Shown here: positions 17,501-25,435 of the stretch, in pieces | Layout of the letters: each line of letters starts with the position of its first letter | Numbering within the stretch: the stretch's first letter is position 1 | Assembly (NCBI GenBank): GCA_937936675.1 | Contig: CALDDL010000241.1 | Location: 1-31,497, forward strand | DNA length: 31,497 nt | Origin: an uncultured bacterium | Lineage (GTDB): Bacteria > Bacteroidota > Ignavibacteria > Ignavibacteriales > Melioribacteraceae | Reading direction: 5' to 3' | Position numbers and translations under genes: made by a program | The notes under the pieces: model-generated | What the model was told of the DNA's origin: nothing | Seen by the model: only the letters and a program-made list of their open reading frames with translations | Databases searched by the model: none

Positions 17501-17991
17501 GATTTTTTATCATCCGGAATCGGTAGTCCACCTTCAGCAATATGAAATACGCCTTTTGTTGTACGTCTATCACTTTTAGGATTATGTAAGATACCTTGTT
17601 TCACTCGATATGAACGAACTATATCAGAAACAAATTCAGATTGATTTGGAGGAAGCGATAGCACTCTTGCTATTCCATGACTATCTAAGATAAATGAATT
17701 ACTCGGGATACGAATATTTACCTTGTCTTTGAATTCACTCAAATATGAATCTAAAAAATTTTGTATTCTTTGATCTGCAGGGCATAGATAATTAGATAGA
17801 ATCCTATTCTTTTCTCTAAGATTCTGAATTAAATCATAGGTAAGTCCTAATGTATATTTTTCGTTATGGTCTTCAAAAATAGGTTTGCCTAAGGCAGATA
17901 ATTTTAGATTTATATATTCGATTAATTTTTTAGATTTTATTGGTTCGTTCATTCCGTCTTTAGTTAAACCGAGCGATTTTCTTAATTCCAC
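14545..17991 (-). CDS. Probable pyrophosphate-type PEP carboxykinase (EC 4.1.1.38)
   Basis: This 1148-residue soluble protein has no signal or membrane segment. It is about twice the size of GTP- or ATP-type PEP carboxykinases but carries their core signatures in order. YSKKEVKTQISYAANLLGNAEEEHAGG at 338-364 matches the Lys-Lys and His metal/substrate region (Lys340, Lys341, His361) of GTP-PEPCK. After an insertion of more than 100 residues comes a P-loop, TVSGGGKSEISKS at 488-500, and then the acidic FFTADFEKDF. Size and motif order fit the roughly 130-kDa PPi-dependent enzymes of Entamoeba and Propionibacterium, which interconvert oxaloacetate plus pyrophosphate with PEP plus phosphate. The start is GTG at 17989-17991, with GGAGAG five bases upstream. 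The gene is divergent from RIC-qNOR. The assignment is from motif memory, not a search. Confidence 0.65.
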   Translation of the reverse strand: MELRKSLGLTKDGMNEPIKSKKLIEYINLKLSALGKPIFEDHNEKYTLGLTYDLIQNLREKNRILSNYLCPADQRIQNFLDSYLSEFKDKVNIRIPSNSFILDSHGIARVLSLPPNQSEFVSDIVRSYRVKQGILHNPKSDRRTTKGVFHIAEGGLPIPDDKKSVPKKVFANLLMAAFNPPNELLQIPFTSTQEKKAELFVSLLLKPTVSPEVPGFCKSKKMEIRFFAPGNLVSNLDFVESIFGNAGDPYLYWNDSAIDIEQWSGHTGFIILAPHLTRFTKRELGLPKIDVATARQVRDGMCWENEDELYNGGDAFKITARTEEGVIVTIIADNYFGYSKKEVKTQISYAANLLGNAEEEHAGGAIAFPSYNLGDFFHDDNQIQQDNHTYEQLTKSYSSFMDFKEEGYAIDKIYEDIIYVPQDSFFSLADQSVTWTWQDKPRRIQLSPKKTYILPSGYKIRMEKNSYIPSWRLIGTVAEGTFCHKPCTVSGGGKSEISKSILDSTIYGPFFTADFEKDFQLVEEVINHDYSDKDPNTKPNQSRTILSPNRSLGSVIKLLTPSPIYTPEYNQWIDSIPHYIKGLVYIIKRFYNAEWGQNWKDYFSVDIIDGRFGNELKYNNRKLVASYLRVGLRKDNSWRTFKLRQDFVASDKVQMEDDITASIVIPSKQLEYLPKEIHYPAVKFIENCEYRFFQRPDEAIHRGYDKQAEKDLSTPNTFISNFAPLTINDAERFIDDAIEFDKYTAPVKNLIEEVVEKKDSDYFVSPSNPRIFEGKPSKNMRYLQNRPDIAKHKEKYIAEIGARLFRKAPEDKPILWPVISVLAGRRDNPPEPGVRSLAVHNPIHYQELPELFMDFICSLTGKSPSTTGAGSEGALTKGPFNALCPITDLNNALVSYILTGYDGFTSVAGYIGPKYRVDHDISLLIPELWGRLRVEEREPEFLIKEGLFEKLEDFEHNGKLILASRLGYRMTYKFVRSFFGRVFENPSSVFDEDMLKPELQDLDVYADGINNIVEAQKRVAQSYFLDGSIEGAIPPLKALLHIMVYDNYEGKTINDPEIRNLFTYDYTLKSDWYKERLLNKQLYDIELFKRHLDYLNKQLETQNNLSDKERKCLQDKIEIVKQKQKYFKSADYLKHLEGYIGLDNIYKN

Positions 17992-18088
17992 AAATACTCT
18001 CCATTAAATTTTATTTACTTCTACAAAAATAAATTTTCTAGGACTTAGATACTATTAAAACCGTATTAATTCGATATGAAGAAATAAT

Positions 18089-18138
18089 TTGACACTTTGT
18101 CTTAATATTATTAATTTAGAATCAGAATAAAAATTCTG
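18089..18138. promoter_or_regulatory. Regulatory region upstream of RIC-qNOR with a 16-bp palindrome
   Basis: Within the 237-bp divergent gap, CAGAAT-AAAA-ATTCTG at 18123-18138 is a perfect inverted repeat with 6-bp arms. Just upstream, at 18095-18106, lies CTTTGTCTTAAT, the same 12-mer found before the hemerythrin operon. Closer to the gene, GTGC-TATTAA-GCAC at 18197-18210 forms a shorter repeat. An NO-responsive regulator could bind here. The bound protein is unknown, and no canonical FNR/DNR box is present. Confidence 0.4.
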
Positions 18139-18228
18139 TTTATCCTATTGTGTTTTTATTAAAAATGAATTAGTTTATATAATAATAAGACATTAAGTGC
18201 TATTAAGCACGTATAGAAAGGAAATAAT

Positions 18229-18990
18229 ATGTATAAAGAAGAAATTGCAAATAAAAGAAACAAAGATCTTGCAGAAAAAAAAGTAAAGGAATTTGTAGTA
18301 GAGAATTTCAAAACTGCAAAATTATTTGAAAAATATGGAATTGATTATTGCTGTAATGGTAATAGACCACTAAAAGATTCTCTATCCGAAAAAAATATTG
18401 AAGTTGATATTTTTATTCCTGAATTAGAAAAAATACTTGGAGGGAATAATAATGAAGACAAGATATTTTCTTCAATGGACTTGGTGTCTCTTTCTCAATA
18501 TATAGTAAATACTCATCATAAATATGTAAAAGAAGCAATTCCGGCAATCGAAGCTCATTTAGATAAAGTGGTAAATGCACACAGCAAGAACCATCCTGAA
18601 ATAATAAATATCAGACATGAATTCTCATTATTATCTGCCGAAATGCTAGCACACATGGATAAGGAAGAAAAAATTCTTTTCCCGCTAATCAAGTATTTAG
18701 TTGATTCAAAAAAATATAATGAAGCTCCAAAATCGGCTGGATATGGAACGGTAAAAAATCCAATAAGAAAAATGGAACAGGAACATCAATCAGCGGGCAG
18801 TGAAATGGAAATAATCCGTAACCTATCAAATGGATTTAAGATTCCCGATGATGCCTGCACTACATACACCGTTACATATAAGGAGTTAGAAGAATTTGAA
18901 AAAGATTTATTTAAGCATATTCATCTTGAAAATAATATCCTTTTCCCAAAAGCAATTGAATTAGAAAACGAATTGACAAACTTAAAATAA
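18229..18990 (+). CDS. ric: Iron-sulfur cluster repair di-iron protein RIC (YtfE/ScdA)
   Basis: This 253-residue cytoplasmic protein restores Fe-S clusters damaged by NO or oxidants. Residues about 14-60 are the ScdA_N domain, with the diagnostic Cys pair in YGIDYCCNGNRPL (Cys41, Cys42). Residues about 86-245 are the hemerythrin-like di-iron domain. Its ligands are visible as His96/97 in NTHHKYV, His142 and Glu146 in AHMDKEEKILFP, His186 in QEHQSAG, and His230 and Glu234 in HIHLENNILFP. The length is typical of the family. AAAGGAAATA precedes the ATG. The nitric oxide reductase gene follows in the same direction after a short gap, a common pairing in NO defence. Confidence 0.93.
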   Translation: MYKEEIANKRNKDLAEKKVKEFVVENFKTAKLFEKYGIDYCCNGNRPLKDSLSEKNIEVDIFIPELEKILGGNNNEDKIFSSMDLVSLSQYIVNTHHKYVKEAIPAIEAHLDKVVNAHSKNHPEIINIRHEFSLLSAEMLAHMDKEEKILFPLIKYLVDSKKYNEAPKSAGYGTVKNPIRKMEQEHQSAGSEMEIIRNLSNGFKIPDDACTTYTVTYKELEEFEKDLFKHIHLENNILFPKAIELENELTNLK

Positions 18991-19014
18991 ATTTAAAAAA
19001 TTAGTGAGGTGAAT

Positions 19015-21234
19015 GTGAAAAAATATTGGCTGGCATTTTCATTAGTTATAATTATCTCGTTTGCAGTATTAGGCTGGATTGGTGTAAAGATTTATCAAGA
19101 AGCACCTCCAATGCCGGAAAAAGTAGTAACTAAAGATGGAATCGTAATTTTTACGCGCGAGGATATTGAGAAAGGACAAAATGTTTGGCAGGCTATGGGA
19201 GGTATGGAATCCGGTTCAGTATGGGGACACGGAAGCTACGTAGCACCTGATTGGACTGCCGATTGGCTACATAGAGAGGCGGTATTAGTTCTCGATTTGT
19301 GGGCTATGGATGAGGACAGCACGAAGTATGAAAATTTATCAGACGAAAAGAAAGCATCTCTAAAAGCACGACTTACAAATTCATTCCGAACAAATACTTA
19401 TAATCCCTCGACAGGTATAATTACTCTAGATAATGTCCGAGAAAAAGCAATAGAAGAAAATATTCAACATTATACAGAGGTATTTAGTAACGGGAAAGAT
19501 GAATATGCAATCAGAGCAAATTCATTAACCGATTGCGAGAAGTTAAGACAATTAGGAGCTTTCTTTTTCTGGTCTTCTTGGGCAGCATCCACAAATAGAC
19601 CAAATGACGAGATTACATATACGAATAACTGGCCTCATGAAGAATTAATAGATAATGTGCCGACAGGTGAAGCAGTTGTATGGACAGGAGTGAGTATCAT
19701 AGTCCTATTAGCCGGAATAGGTGGGATGGTCTGGTGGTATGGTTCAAGAGAAAAAGAGGCACCATACGGCAATGCACCTTTAAACGATCCCCTATTAGGA
19801 AGTGTACTTACACCCTCACAAAGAGCGGTAATAAAATATTTTTGGGTTGTATCGCTATTGATCTTTCTACAGATTGTAATGGGCGTTATATCGGCTCATT
19901 ACGGAGTGGAAGGTAGTGCTTTTTATGGAATCCCACTTGCAGAAATTCTTCCTTATGTAATCACACGAACTTGGCATACTCAACTTGGAATCTTTTGGAT
20001 AGCTACGGCATGGCTTGCAGCAGGTCTTTATATCGGACCGGCAGTCAGCGGAGTAGAACCGAAATATCAGCGTCTCGGTGTAAATGTATTATTCGGAGCT
20101 TTATTGGTTGTAGTTCTTGGTTCAATGGCAGGCGAATGGTTATCTGTAATGAACGTTATGCATGATGATTATTGGTTCTGGTTTGGTCATAGCGGTTATG
20201 AGTATATTGACTTAGGAAGATTTTTCCAGGTAGCTCTTTTTATTGGCTTATTGCTTTGGTTAGTTTTGATGATAAGATCGATTAAACCGGCACTAAAAAA
20301 CAATCCGGATCAAAAACAGATTCTAACTTTATTTTTAATCTCTTCGGTAGCTATTGCACTATTTTGGTCTGCAGCATTAATGTATGGTAAGCATACAAAT
20401 CTTGCCATAGCAGAATATTGGAGATGGTGGGTAGTTCATTTATGGGTTGAAGGTTTTTTTGAAGTATTCGCTACTGTTGTAATAGCATTCTTATTTGCAC
20501 GCTTAAAACTAATAGATATTAAAATGAGTGCACAAGCCACGGTGCTCGCTTCAACGATATTTCTTTCAGGTGGTATTATCGGTACACTACATCATCTATA
20601 TTTTAGCGGAACGCCAATGGTAGCTCTGGCATTCGGTTCGGTATTTAGCGCGCTTGAAGTAGTACCGTTAGTATTTGTAGGATACGAAGCATGGGAAAAT
20701 ATCCGAATTTCAAAATCGAAAGCATGGGTACAAAAATATAAATGGCCTATCTATTATTTCGTTGCAGTTGCTTTCTGGAATATGGTAGGAGCCGGTTTAT
20801 TCGGATTTATGATTAATCCTCCGATCGCGCTTTATTATATGCAGGGATTAAATACTACTCCTGTTCATGGGCATGCTGCATTATTTGGTGTTTATGGAAT
20901 GTTGGGTATCGGATTGATGTTATTTACTCTTCGCTCAATTAAACCAGAAATTGATTGGTCAGAAAAAACAATGAAATATTCATTTTGGTCAATTAATTTT
21001 GGTCTGTTTGCAATGGTGATGTTTAGTTTGCTTCCGGTTGGATTAATGCAGACATGGGCATCAGTTAAATATGGTTATTGGTATGCGAGAAGCGCAGAAT
21101 TTTTACAGACACCATTAATGAATAATTTAAGATGGACTCGCGCATTTGGAGACACTATCTTCGCAATAGGTGTATTTATATTATTAGGATTTATTTTGAA
21201 CTTATCATTCAAGTTCTATAAGAAAGAAAAATAA
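19015..21234 (+). CDS. norZ: Quinol-dependent nitric oxide reductase (qNOR)
   Basis: This 739-residue integral membrane enzyme reduces 2 NO to N2O with electrons from quinol. The first membrane helix is followed by the roughly 200-residue periplasmic extension that replaces NorC in qNOR; there is no CxxCH heme motif. The catalytic part has the heme-copper-oxidase-like ligands, numbered from this start: heme b His321 in TWHTQLG, FeB His475 and Glu479 in HLWVEGFFE, His526-His527 in LHHLYFSG, heme b3 His618 and heme b His620 in TPVHGHAALFG. I chose GTG 19015 because GAGG lies five bases upstream. The GTG at 19009 would overlap that Shine-Dalgarno. The gene is 24 bases after ric. It is also called norB in many genomes. 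Confidence 0.93.
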   Translation: MKKYWLAFSLVIIISFAVLGWIGVKIYQEAPPMPEKVVTKDGIVIFTREDIEKGQNVWQAMGGMESGSVWGHGSYVAPDWTADWLHREAVLVLDLWAMDEDSTKYENLSDEKKASLKARLTNSFRTNTYNPSTGIITLDNVREKAIEENIQHYTEVFSNGKDEYAIRANSLTDCEKLRQLGAFFFWSSWAASTNRPNDEITYTNNWPHEELIDNVPTGEAVVWTGVSIIVLLAGIGGMVWWYGSREKEAPYGNAPLNDPLLGSVLTPSQRAVIKYFWVVSLLIFLQIVMGVISAHYGVEGSAFYGIPLAEILPYVITRTWHTQLGIFWIATAWLAAGLYIGPAVSGVEPKYQRLGVNVLFGALLVVVLGSMAGEWLSVMNVMHDDYWFWFGHSGYEYIDLGRFFQVALFIGLLLWLVLMIRSIKPALKNNPDQKQILTLFLISSVAIALFWSAALMYGKHTNLAIAEYWRWWVVHLWVEGFFEVFATVVIAFLFARLKLIDIKMSAQATVLASTIFLSGGIIGTLHHLYFSGTPMVALAFGSVFSALEVVPLVFVGYEAWENIRISKSKAWVQKYKWPIYYFVAVAFWNMVGAGLFGFMINPPIALYYMQGLNTTPVHGHAALFGVYGMLGIGLMLFTLRSIKPEIDWSEKTMKYSFWSINFGLFAMVMFSLLPVGLMQTWASVKYGYWYARSAEFLQTPLMNNLRWTRAFGDTIFAIGVFILLGFILNLSFKFYKKEK

Positions 21235-21240
21235 ATATAA

Positions 21241-21276
21241 AAATGCTGCTTGGTTTAGTTACCGAGCAGCATTTTA
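21241..21276 (+). terminator. Intrinsic terminator of the ric-qNOR operon
   Basis: AAATGCTGCTtGG at 21241-21253 pairs with CCgAGCAGCATTT at 21262-21274 around an 8-nt loop, seven bases after the qNOR stop. Only one G-U pair breaks a long stem that begins with A-T pairs and ends in TTTTA. This is a strong terminator. Confidence 0.85.
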
Positions 21277-21352
21277 TATCAAACTCAGCAGCATGTAATT
21301 TGGTAGTTCAAATCAAAAAGTGTAAGAATTTCCTCTCGGCTCATTTTTACTT

Positions 21353-21386
21353 CAAAAAAAAGCTGCTCTATGAGCAGCCTTTTTTA
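21353..21386. terminator. Bidirectional terminator for the convergent sugar operon
   Basis: GCTGCTC (21362-21368), loop TAT, GAGCAGC (21372-21378) is flanked by an A-run on the left and a T-run on the right. It lies just beyond the minus-strand stop at 21393 and works on either strand. Confidence 0.8.
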
Positions 21387-21392
21387 TAACTA

Positions 21393-22826
21393 CTATTTTA
21401 CTTCTTTTACAAATATATTCTTGAAACTGACCTTCGCATTGCTATCATGATTTTGCAAACCTATATATCCTTCTTTAGCAAAATCCTTAATTTTACCACG
21501 TGGCTCGGCTTTCCAATCAATTACTTCTTTACCGTTTAATTCCACTTTAATTACGTCGCCGATAAATGAAATTTTATAATGATTCCATTGACCGGTTGGT
21601 TTAAAAGCATCCTCCTTCGGTGCTTCAGAATCATAGACTGAAGCTGTGCGATGGATATCTGTGGATTCATCATCAATCTGTATCTCGAAGGAATGATAAA
21701 TATAATCATCACTTGTAACAAAATTTGGAACACGAATAAACACTCCGGAATTAGTATTTGGTGCGAGACATTTATAATCTAATTCAAGAATAAAATCCGC
21801 ATATTTTTTAGCGCTATACCAGAATAAGCCCATTCCACCGCTTGAAGTAAGTACACCAGACTTTTCATCTAACTCAAAATAACCTGGACCGTAATGATTC
21901 CAGCCATGTTTATTATATTCTTTCCAATTACATCCGAGTATTTCATCATAACCTTTGTAATACATAATGCTGTAAATATATTCTAGTCCCTTTTTAATAG
22001 AAGGGGAAGGATTATCGGCTTCAGAATCTCTTTCATGTTCGATTACAAGATAACCACGGAAATTTTGAAGAGTCAATTCTGCGAGTATATCATGAACATT
22101 TGCTACACCTGAACCGAAAGGAACATCTTGCGCTTCTTTTTTACCAAAAGCATCTAAATCTTTAAGATGTAATTCAATCATTCGTCCCGATAATAATTTA
22201 AGAGCGTCAATCGGCTTAACACCCGTTCTTAACCAATGTCCCGTATCTCCGCAGCTTCCAATTCTTTCATCATAACCGGTAATCACTTTTAGAACGGTTT
22301 CCGGTCTAGCATATTTAGAAGGAAGAGGATGATTATGAATTGCAACCTTAATTCCATATTCCTTAACCATCTTATCTAAGATAGATAAATCATCATCTTT
22401 AGGTTCAGTTACGATAGTTCCGATACCCATTTTTTTTGCGAATTCAAAAACCTTTTTAGTCGCATCGACTGTATTTTCAAAACCTACTACTCCAAAGCTT
22501 ACAATTTTAATATTATGTTTTTTTAGAGCATCTTTTGCAACTTGAATATTTTCATCACTCATATCATAATTGAATGTTGCCTCGGGATCGGAAGAACCAA
22601 ATTTCTGACCCGGATACGCTTCAAGGTACTTTACTCCGAGAGCTTCCACTTTATCTAAAGTTTCTAAGAAAGTAAATTTCCTGAAAGTCCAGCATTGAAC
22701 TGCTACTTTAAACTCGCGAATTTTTACATCTTTATAATCATCCATATCTTGTCCCATAGCCGGTTTGATATTTATTAAAAGTAAAATCATAAATAACGGC
22801 AAAAAGATTTTTTTTATTTTGTTCAT
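21393..22826 (-). CDS. Exported sugar isomerase (AP_endonuc_2 TIM barrel) fused to DUF1080
   Basis: This 477-residue protein has a signal peptide (1-26, ending AMGQ, no lipobox). Residues about 38-290 are a xylose-isomerase-like TIM barrel with metal-ligand candidates His164/His166 in AIHNHP, Asp194/His197 in CGDTGHW, His220 in ELHLKD and Glu263 in VIEHE. Residues about 311-475 are a DUF1080 domain, the 3-keto-disaccharide hydrolase fold, with a lectin-like jelly roll including NSGVFIR and GQWNHYKI. The fusion joins an isomerase or lyase with a domain known to act on 3-keto-glycosides. It is the last gene of a minus-strand operon, 24 bases after a Gfo/Idh/MocA gene. GGGG lies just before the ATG. 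The substrate is unknown; a role in periplasmic 3-keto-sugar chemistry is inferred. Confidence 0.8.
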   Translation of the reverse strand: MNKIKKIFLPLFMILLLINIKPAMGQDMDDYKDVKIREFKVAVQCWTFRKFTFLETLDKVEALGVKYLEAYPGQKFGSSDPEATFNYDMSDENIQVAKDALKKHNIKIVSFGVVGFENTVDATKKVFEFAKKMGIGTIVTEPKDDDLSILDKMVKEYGIKVAIHNHPLPSKYARPETVLKVITGYDERIGSCGDTGHWLRTGVKPIDALKLLSGRMIELHLKDLDAFGKKEAQDVPFGSGVANVHDILAELTLQNFRGYLVIEHERDSEADNPSPSIKKGLEYIYSIMYYKGYDEILGCNWKEYNKHGWNHYGPGYFELDEKSGVLTSSGGMGLFWYSAKKYADFILELDYKCLAPNTNSGVFIRVPNFVTSDDYIYHSFEIQIDDESTDIHRTASVYDSEAPKEDAFKPTGQWNHYKISFIGDVIKVELNGKEVIDWKAEPRGKIKDFAKEGYIGLQNHDSNAKVSFKNIFVKEVK

Positions 22827-22850
22827 GACTACCCCAAAATTTATTTATTT

Positions 22851-24098
22851 TTATTTGTTTTTATTGTTCCAATTACCTTTAGCAACTTTAGGAATAAATG
22901 TATCCAAATCAGGCGGAGGAAATGCAATTGTTCTTTCTTCTTCGGCACTCATATATGCAGTCATAAGAAGTTCAGTAACGTTTAATCCATCTTCAAAATT
23001 CTCCTCAGGTCTTTTTCCATTAAGGAAGGATTGAACCATGTGCCGGTTTTCCATATCATATCCGTAAGTGTTTTCTTCGTTTCCCACGACAGGCATCAGA
23101 CCTACTTCTGCATTCTGTTTCTCTACAAGGTCTTCTCCCGAATCACCTTTTACTTCACGACTGAAAAATACTTTGAGATCGGTATCAAGTGTATTTATTC
23201 CCATTGAGTATTCAGGTCCGAGGAGTTCCACACTAAGACGAAGTCCCGCGCCAACGTAACACCATGAAGTAGTAACTTCTACAATAATTTTTTCACCTTT
23301 TTCGTCTTTATACTCAACTACTGCACGAGCATAGTCTTCAGCGGGACGATTTATATAATCCAATTTACCTTCAGAATTATTTTTAAGTATCTCGGCATAA
23401 TGAGGGCGCTGCCATTTTAAGTTTTCTGCATGTGCAGTAACTTTAATTGGAGTAAGCGAATTTCTTGGTTTGCCCGGTTCTGTTAGAAGAAAGCGCGCCA
23501 CTTCCACAGAATGACACATCATATCATTCATTACACCACCACCTTGCAGAGTCCCTTCCCAGAACCAAGGGCTATGAGGTCCGCCATGTTCTTCGGCAGC
23601 TCTTGCCAGATAGGGTCTGCCGGTTACCTTTGCACCGCGACTCCAAATTATATCTTTCCCTCTTTGGACAGTCGGCTCAAAAAGCTGATTTTCCAAATAA
23701 CCATCGAGCAATCCGGCACGTTTAACTAATTGAACCATTTTCCTAGCTTCGGCTACGTTTCTTCCGAGAGGCTTTTCGCAGCAAACACCAATTAACTTAC
23801 CTTTACCCGATTCTATTGCCGAGACTATCTCTTCCATAGTTTCTATGCGTGCAAAGTTAGGTGAGCATATCCAGATAGCATCAATATTTTCATCAGACAC
23901 CATTTCAGTTATTGAATCGAATATTTTCGGTTTGCCAACTTTGAGATTTTTTGCTAATTCGGCAGCTTCTTCCGAGCGTTCTATGTTCTTATCAAATATT
24001 CCGCATATATCGGCATCTCTTACAGAGACCCAGGATCGGATATGAAACTTAGCATTAAATCCTGCTCCTATAATTCCAACTCCTAATCTCTTAGCCAT
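22851..24098 (-). CDS. Gfo/Idh/MocA-family oxidoreductase (cytoplasmic)
   Basis: This 415-residue NAD(P)-dependent sugar dehydrogenase candidate has no export signal. The N-terminal Rossmann fold has GIIGAGFNAKFH at 8-19, and the catalytic Lys is in CEKPLG (Lys109). The C-terminal part is the usual alpha/beta substrate domain, with GGGVMNDMMCHSVEVARFLL holding the conserved Asp/His region. Its ATG overlaps the TAA of the MFS gene by one base (TAATG), with AAGGAG upstream, so the two are translationally coupled. It is the only oxidoreductase of the three in this region that stays in the cytoplasm, so it may act on the sugar imported by the MFS protein. The specific substrate cannot be read from the sequence. 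Confidence 0.85.
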   Translation of the reverse strand: MAKRLGVGIIGAGFNAKFHIRSWVSVRDADICGIFDKNIERSEEAAELAKNLKVGKPKIFDSITEMVSDENIDAIWICSPNFARIETMEEIVSAIESGKGKLIGVCCEKPLGRNVAEARKMVQLVKRAGLLDGYLENQLFEPTVQRGKDIIWSRGAKVTGRPYLARAAEEHGGPHSPWFWEGTLQGGGVMNDMMCHSVEVARFLLTEPGKPRNSLTPIKVTAHAENLKWQRPHYAEILKNNSEGKLDYINRPAEDYARAVVEYKDEKGEKIIVEVTTSWCYVGAGLRLSVELLGPEYSMGINTLDTDLKVFFSREVKGDSGEDLVEKQNAEVGLMPVVGNEENTYGYDMENRHMVQSFLNGKRPEENFEDGLNVTELLMTAYMSAEEERTIAFPPPDLDTFIPKVAKGNWNNKNK

Positions 24099-25321
24099 TA
24101 ATTAGCTCCTTCTAGTTTTTCAACTTCTTTATCTTTAAACATAGCGGCGAAGAATACCATAACGATTGCGGCTAAAACAGCCGGAACGTACCAGAAATTC
24201 TGCCACTGATTAAATACTTCGGGAGAACTTGCATCAACCATTCCATTAAATAGATAACCGGCTAATTGAGCTCCGATTAACATTCCGAATCCATAAGTAG
24301 CGAGGACAACGAATCCTTGCGCTTGTGCGCGGATATCTTTAGTTGCTTTCTTATCAACATAAATAAATCCTGCAACAAAGAAGAAATCATAACAGATTCC
24401 ATGAAGAATAACACCTGCAAGAATCATCCAAACAACTTGATCAGGCGCACCGAGTGCAAAGAGCAAATATCTAAGTACCCATGCAAACATACCTGTAAGT
24501 AGCATCTTTTTAATTCCAAGTATAGGAAACAGCAAAGGCATTATTAATATGAAAACAAATTCCGACATCTGTCCGAAAGACATTACAAAGCCCGGATTTT
24601 CAATCCCTGAAGAATTAACAAATACAGGGGCATAGGCATAATAAACAGAAAGTGGAATACAAATTAAAAATGAACTAATTATAAATACATAGAACGGTTT
24701 ACTTTTTATTTTATTGAAAGCATCGATCCCGATAATTTTACGGAATGAAGCTTTTTCGCCGAGAGCCGGAGGCGGTGTATGAGGAAGTACGAAACTAAAT
24801 ATACCAAGTAGTATTCCAAGAATGCCCGCAATCTTTAATGGCATCGAAGTAAGGTCTGCGCCAAGAACTTTACTTACAAGCACTCCCGCAGCAATCCATC
24901 CGAAAGTACCGAATGCGCGAATGATCGGAAATTCTTTTTCTTGATTTGAAAGATGATTAAATGCGAGTGAATTGGTTAATCCCACTGTCGGCATATAACA
25001 AAGCATATTAATCAAGAGGAATACTATAAATAAAGTAGGAGAGGCGAGCGGACCTTCTGCAAACATTGGCGAGATAAACATTGCAACGCCGCCGATGATA
25101 TGAAGAAATCCCAAAACTTTTTCTGTAGAAAAATATCGGTCTGCAATCATACCTAAGAAAAATGGTGATATAATTGAAGCGATAGGGCTAACGGTAAAAG
25201 CCCAATAAATTTCTGACTGCATTCCGATGGCAGTCATATAATTTCCCACAGTAACGTACCAAGCACCCCACACCGCGTACTGAAGGAACATCATAATCGA
25301 TAAGCGAACTTTAACACTCAT
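24098..25321 (-). CDS. MFS transporter, NupG/nucleoside-H+ symporter-like
   Basis: This 407-residue inner-membrane protein has about twelve hydrophobic helices. It opens with LSIMMFLQYAVWGAWYVTVGNYM, a hallmark of the NupG-like (Nuc_H_symport) branch that is common in Bacteroidota sugar clusters. An inner loop carries the MFS-type GMIADRYFS motif at about residue 57. AGGAG lies a few bases before the ATG at 25321. It is the first gene of the minus-strand operon and overlaps the Gfo/Idh/MocA gene by one base. Despite the family name, the context points to import of a sugar or modified sugar rather than a nucleoside. That is inference. Confidence 0.8.
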   Translation of the reverse strand: MSVKVRLSIMMFLQYAVWGAWYVTVGNYMTAIGMQSEIYWAFTVSPIASIISPFFLGMIADRYFSTEKVLGFLHIIGGVAMFISPMFAEGPLASPTLFIVFLLINMLCYMPTVGLTNSLAFNHLSNQEKEFPIIRAFGTFGWIAAGVLVSKVLGADLTSMPLKIAGILGILLGIFSFVLPHTPPPALGEKASFRKIIGIDAFNKIKSKPFYVFIISSFLICIPLSVYYAYAPVFVNSSGIENPGFVMSFGQMSEFVFILIMPLLFPILGIKKMLLTGMFAWVLRYLLFALGAPDQVVWMILAGVILHGICYDFFFVAGFIYVDKKATKDIRAQAQGFVVLATYGFGMLIGAQLAGYLFNGMVDASSPEVFNQWQNFWYVPAVLAAIVMVFFAAMFKDKEVEKLEGAN

Positions 25322-25376
25322 TTATTGCTCCTATAAATTGAATTAAGATTTCTTATTTTTATGTGGAGTTAAATTT

Positions 25377-25392
25377 AAGATAAATTTATCTT
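25377..25392. promoter_or_regulatory. Perfect 16-bp palindrome, candidate operator of divergent sugar operons
   Basis: AAGATAAATTTATCTT reads the same on both strands over all 16 bases. It lies almost centrally in the 114-bp gap, 55 bases from the MFS start and 43 from the Tat-Gfo start. A dimeric repressor or activator site controlling both operons is likely. No regulator gene is in the window. Confidence 0.5.
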
Positions 25393-25435
25393 TATAAGAA
25401 TAAAATTTTTCTAAAAACTAAAAATCGAGTAATAA

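Noticed and set aside
18089..18102. FNR/DNR-type box upstream of ric (TTGAC-ACTT-TGTCT)
   Set aside because: The right half is out of register by one base and does not give GTCAA or ATCAA. I keep only the 12-mer and the palindrome as observations.
21295..21360. Small gene between the two terminators downstream of qNOR
   Set aside because: The interval is under 100 bases and has no credible start, ribosome-binding site or recognisable peptide. It is just the space between convergent terminators.
22851..24098. Several plus-strand open frames (for example 23465-23725 and 23845-24045) opposite the Gfo/Idh/MocA gene
   Set aside because: They are antisense shadows of a well-supported coding gene. 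They lack ribosome-binding sites and encode low-complexity, unrecognisable sequence.
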